This document shows positions 5,641-7,182 of a DNA stretch of 7,182 bases, piece after piece. The translations under genes and the position numbers were made by a program. Under the pieces are notes generated by a model that was given only the letters and a program-made list of their open reading frames with translations, made no database searches and was not told where the DNA came from. The stretch covers positions 1 to 7,182 of the forward strand of contig CALMJN010000429.1 of the NCBI GenBank assembly GCA_937864385.1. Direction: 5' to 3'. How positions within the stretch are numbered: the first letter of the stretch is position 1; each line of letters opens with the position of its first letter. Origin of the DNA: an uncultured Methanosarcinales archaeon (GTDB lineage Archaea; Halobacteriota; Methanosarcinia; Methanotrichales; Methanotrichaceae).

Positions 5641-6945
5641 TTACACAGCCTCCGCAACCGATACGATCGGCTCACGGAATTCCTTGATCTCGCCGTATAT
5701 GGCACCGACCAGACCAGATGTCATCTCAGGTGTGAACATCTGAGTGCCGGCATCGAGTGCTACTGCTGCAGCCACGCAGGGTATGGCAAATCCTCTGGAG
5801 TGCCTGGTTACCACGTGGTTGCCGTTGAATACACCGGGGCCGCCGCCGCCATAGATGGAGTGGCTGAAGAAGGAGAAGCCCACGGCAGTTCCCATTACCC
5901 TGCCGAAGTCGCAGCCTGGCAGAGCAGTCTCTTTCTCAATGATATCGTTGAAGTACAGCAGTGTCGAGGACACAGCCTGGGCGCCTCTGAGGGAGCCGCA
6001 GTTGACCATTGTGGCTGCCAAAACGCCAGCGGCGCAGTAGGCATTCCACTTGGAGACATCATTGGCCTCATATACGACATATCCGGAGGGCATCTTCTTG
6101 CCGGCCTTGATGACCTTGTCCTCAAGAGCCTTGCCCACGGTGCTCTGGACCACGGTGCCGATGGTTCCGGTCTTGCCGTTAGCCTTGACGCACTCGTATA
6201 CCATGTTGTTGGCGTTCAGGCCCTGGTAAGCCATGCCCAGGAGCTGGTGGCGCTCGAATATGCCCATGGCGTTGCCCATCTCCATCTCGCCGATCTGCTC
6301 ATAAATGGATGCAAGAGCAGCAGCGTTCATGGCGTTCCTCTTGGTGATGGCTGCCAGGTGGTTGGCCATGACGTTTCTCAGAGCAAAGCCCAGACCCTCA
6401 TCGTTCTGGGGGATGTTGAGAACTGAAGCCACATTTCCGCCGTTCATGCCTACGGTCTGCGGATACTCGCCCCAGACGGAGGCGTGAACCATGGGAGCCT
6501 CGACGATGCCTACCTTGAACTGCTGGACCAGAGCCTCAACAGTTGCCGATGCGGCTGCGGTCAATCCGACCACGAACTCAGAGGCAGCGTTAACTCTGGC
6601 GGTGGGTACCTGGACGAGCAGCTGCTTGCCGCCGCCCAGCACCTGAACATTGGTATCGTCGCCTGCGGCAACCTGGATCAATGCTTTTATCTTATCAGCA
6701 AGTGCATTGGCATTTGCCACGACGTCATAATTCAGCGAGCGTCCCATGATCTGCCTGCGGCCTCCCGCTACCTTTCCGGTCTTGAGAGCGCCTTCGATGC
6801 CGGCCAGATTGACGGCGACAGTCCGCTTTGTGAGAGAAATAAGTCTCTGCATGGCCGCGTTCTTGAGAGGGCTGACGGCGCTCAGGTCGACGTCGCTCTT
6901 CAAAAGAACTCCGCGGTCGCTATATAGGTCTATCTTGTCAGACAC
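5641..6945 (-). CDS. mcrB: Methyl-coenzyme M reductase beta subunit
   Basis: Second large subunit of MCR, 434 aa, full length. The N-terminal region carries TKRTVAVNLAGIEGAL (39-54) and GRSLNYD (68-74). The strongly conserved C-terminal half includes IPQNDEGLGFALRN (178-191), RHQLLGMAYQGLNANN (232-247), LLYFNDIIEKET (329-340) and HSIYGGGGPGVFNGNHVVTR (362-381). Tyr365 corresponds to the beta tyrosine that touches the coenzyme M sulfur, and His377 to the histidine binding the coenzyme B phosphate (Tyr367 and His379 in M. marburgensis). The start codon is GTG, supported by AGGAGG 9 bases upstream (6960-6955) and by the family N-terminus MSD. It is the first recognised gene of the operon, and its first 8 bases overlap the end of a small open frame in the leader. 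Confidence 0.98.
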   Translation of the reverse strand: MSDKIDLYSDRGVLLKSDVDLSAVSPLKNAAMQRLISLTKRTVAVNLAGIEGALKTGKVAGGRRQIMGRSLNYDVVANANALADKIKALIQVAAGDDTNVQVLGGGKQLLVQVPTARVNAASEFVVGLTAAASATVEALVQQFKVGIVEAPMVHASVWGEYPQTVGMNGGNVASVLNIPQNDEGLGFALRNVMANHLAAITKRNAMNAAALASIYEQIGEMEMGNAMGIFERHQLLGMAYQGLNANNMVYECVKANGKTGTIGTVVQSTVGKALEDKVIKAGKKMPSGYVVYEANDVSKWNAYCAAGVLAATMVNCGSLRGAQAVSSTLLYFNDIIEKETALPGCDFGRVMGTAVGFSFFSHSIYGGGGPGVFNGNHVVTRHSRGFAIPCVAAAVALDAGTQMFTPEMTSGLVGAIYGEIKEFREPIVSVAEAV

Positions 6946-7039
6946 GTTCTTTATCCTCCTTTACCTTTTTAGCAGTAAAAAATGCAACGACGGTTGATGC
7001 TGAAGCGATGATATGACCGCCTAAGCTAAAAGGTATCAT
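6938..7039 (-). CDS. Possible leader-encoded small membrane protein (33 aa), overlapping mcrB
   Basis: An ATG at 7039 opens a 33-codon frame ending at TGA 6940-6938, 8 bases inside mcrB in a different frame. The predicted peptide begins MIPFSLGGHIIASAS, has a moderately hydrophobic stretch at residues 3-23 and ends in a charged tail KKVKEDKERV, the pattern of a single-pass membrane peptide with a cytoplasmic tail. GGTG lies 6 bases before the ATG. An in-frame ATG at 7051 would give 37 residues; an in-frame TAA at 7063-7061 limits extension. The AGGAGG site of mcrB is inside this frame, so its translation would bring ribosomes onto the mcrB start. I recognise no family, and a frame this short can arise by chance. 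Confidence 0.35.
   Translation of the reverse strand: MIPFSLGGHIIASASTVVAFFTAKKVKEDKERV
6955..6960 (-). promoter_or_regulatory. Shine-Dalgarno sequence of mcrB
   Basis: AGGAGG on the minus strand is 9 bases before the GTG start of mcrB. It is the strongest ribosome binding site in the operon and confirms the GTG start. It lies within the last codons of the small upstream frame. Confidence 0.85.
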
Positions 7040-7042
7040 ATC
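7010..7042 (-). promoter_or_regulatory. Inverted repeat (hairpin) in the mcr leader
   Basis: On the minus strand GATATGA (7042-7036) pairs perfectly with TCATATC (7016-7010), with a further CC/GG pair inside after a small bulge. The left arm contains the ATG at 7039 of the candidate leader peptide, so folding would hide that start. Whether it forms in the transcript is unknown. Confidence 0.4.
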
Positions 7043-7133
7043 CAGCACCATCACAATTCGTTACAATCTCCCGCCGCTTTCTCTAATGCTTAATAGCTAC
7101 TTAAAGTTTTTGCGTGATGCATTTATTACAATC

Positions 7134-7142
7134 TAATATATA
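7134..7142 (-). promoter_or_regulatory. Candidate TATA box of the mcr operon
   Basis: TATATATTA on the minus strand sits in the very AT-rich upstream region. A start about 25 bases downstream (near 7110) would give an mcr leader of roughly 165 bases. Another AT-rich candidate, TTTTATTTAATA, lies at about 7164-7175. The 237-base stretch 6946-7182 holds no other recognisable gene apart from the short frame at 6938-7039. Confidence 0.45.
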
Positions 7143-7182
7143 CGAATCTGTAGACTATGCAAGTATTAAATAAAATACAAAT

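Noticed and set aside
5631..5705. Earlier start of mcrD at 5705 inside mcrB
   Set aside because: The added residues are Arg/Ser-rich and unlike McrD. The ATG at 5630 matches the family length and sits in the usual place just after the mcrB stop.
5560..6426. A 288-codon plus-strand open frame opposite mcrB and mcrD
   Set aside because: It is antisense to two well-identified genes, spans their junction and has a low-complexity composition typical of a shadow frame.
1..7182. Mobile elements, CRISPR arrays, tRNA or rRNA genes
   Set aside because: I looked for transposase-like frames, regularly spaced repeats and RNA gene patterns and saw none; nearly all the sequence is accounted for by the listed genes.

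Overview
The window comes from a methanogenic archaeon. Four minus-strand genes encode the three subunits of methyl-coenzyme M reductase (MCR) plus the accessory protein McrD, in the order mcrB-mcrD-mcrG-mcrA. The proteins most resemble those of the Methanosarcinales. The order without an mcrC, together with McrA features, suggests the Methanotrichaceae (Methanothrix/Methanosaeta), which use acetate. That placement is an inference from sequence memory, not from a search.

Layout. At 19-294 (+) is a small protein of unknown function with a very good ribosome binding site. At 410-1699 (+) is a cobalamin-binding radical SAM protein, most likely the methyltransferase that modifies an active-site glutamine of McrA (MgmA). 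It runs head-on into a peroxiredoxin gene at 2486-1755 (-). The two genes share a 55-base intergenic stretch holding a GC hairpin and an AT-rich palindrome, probably a two-way terminator. At 2487-2662 is a regulatory interval with the peroxiredoxin promoter, a 13-base palindrome, a tandem 10-base repeat and the mcr terminator. The mcr operon fills 6945-2663 (-), tightly packed with gaps of 10, 2 and 14 bases and a Shine-Dalgarno sequence before each gene (weaker for mcrD). The last 237 bases (6946-7182) are the AT-rich mcr leader and promoter. They hide a 33- to 37-codon open frame whose end overlaps the mcrB start.

How the parts fit. McrA, McrB and McrG form the (alpha-beta-gamma)2 enzyme that makes methane from methyl-coenzyme M and coenzyme B using nickel cofactor F430. 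McrD is an assembly factor. McrA keeps every residue known to be modified in the family, including Gln409, the presumed target of the radical SAM enzyme encoded about 1 kb downstream. The peroxiredoxin would protect an oxygen-sensitive metabolism. The least explained items are the small open frame and hairpin in the mcr leader, the palindrome upstream of the peroxiredoxin gene and the unusual N-terminus of the peroxiredoxin.
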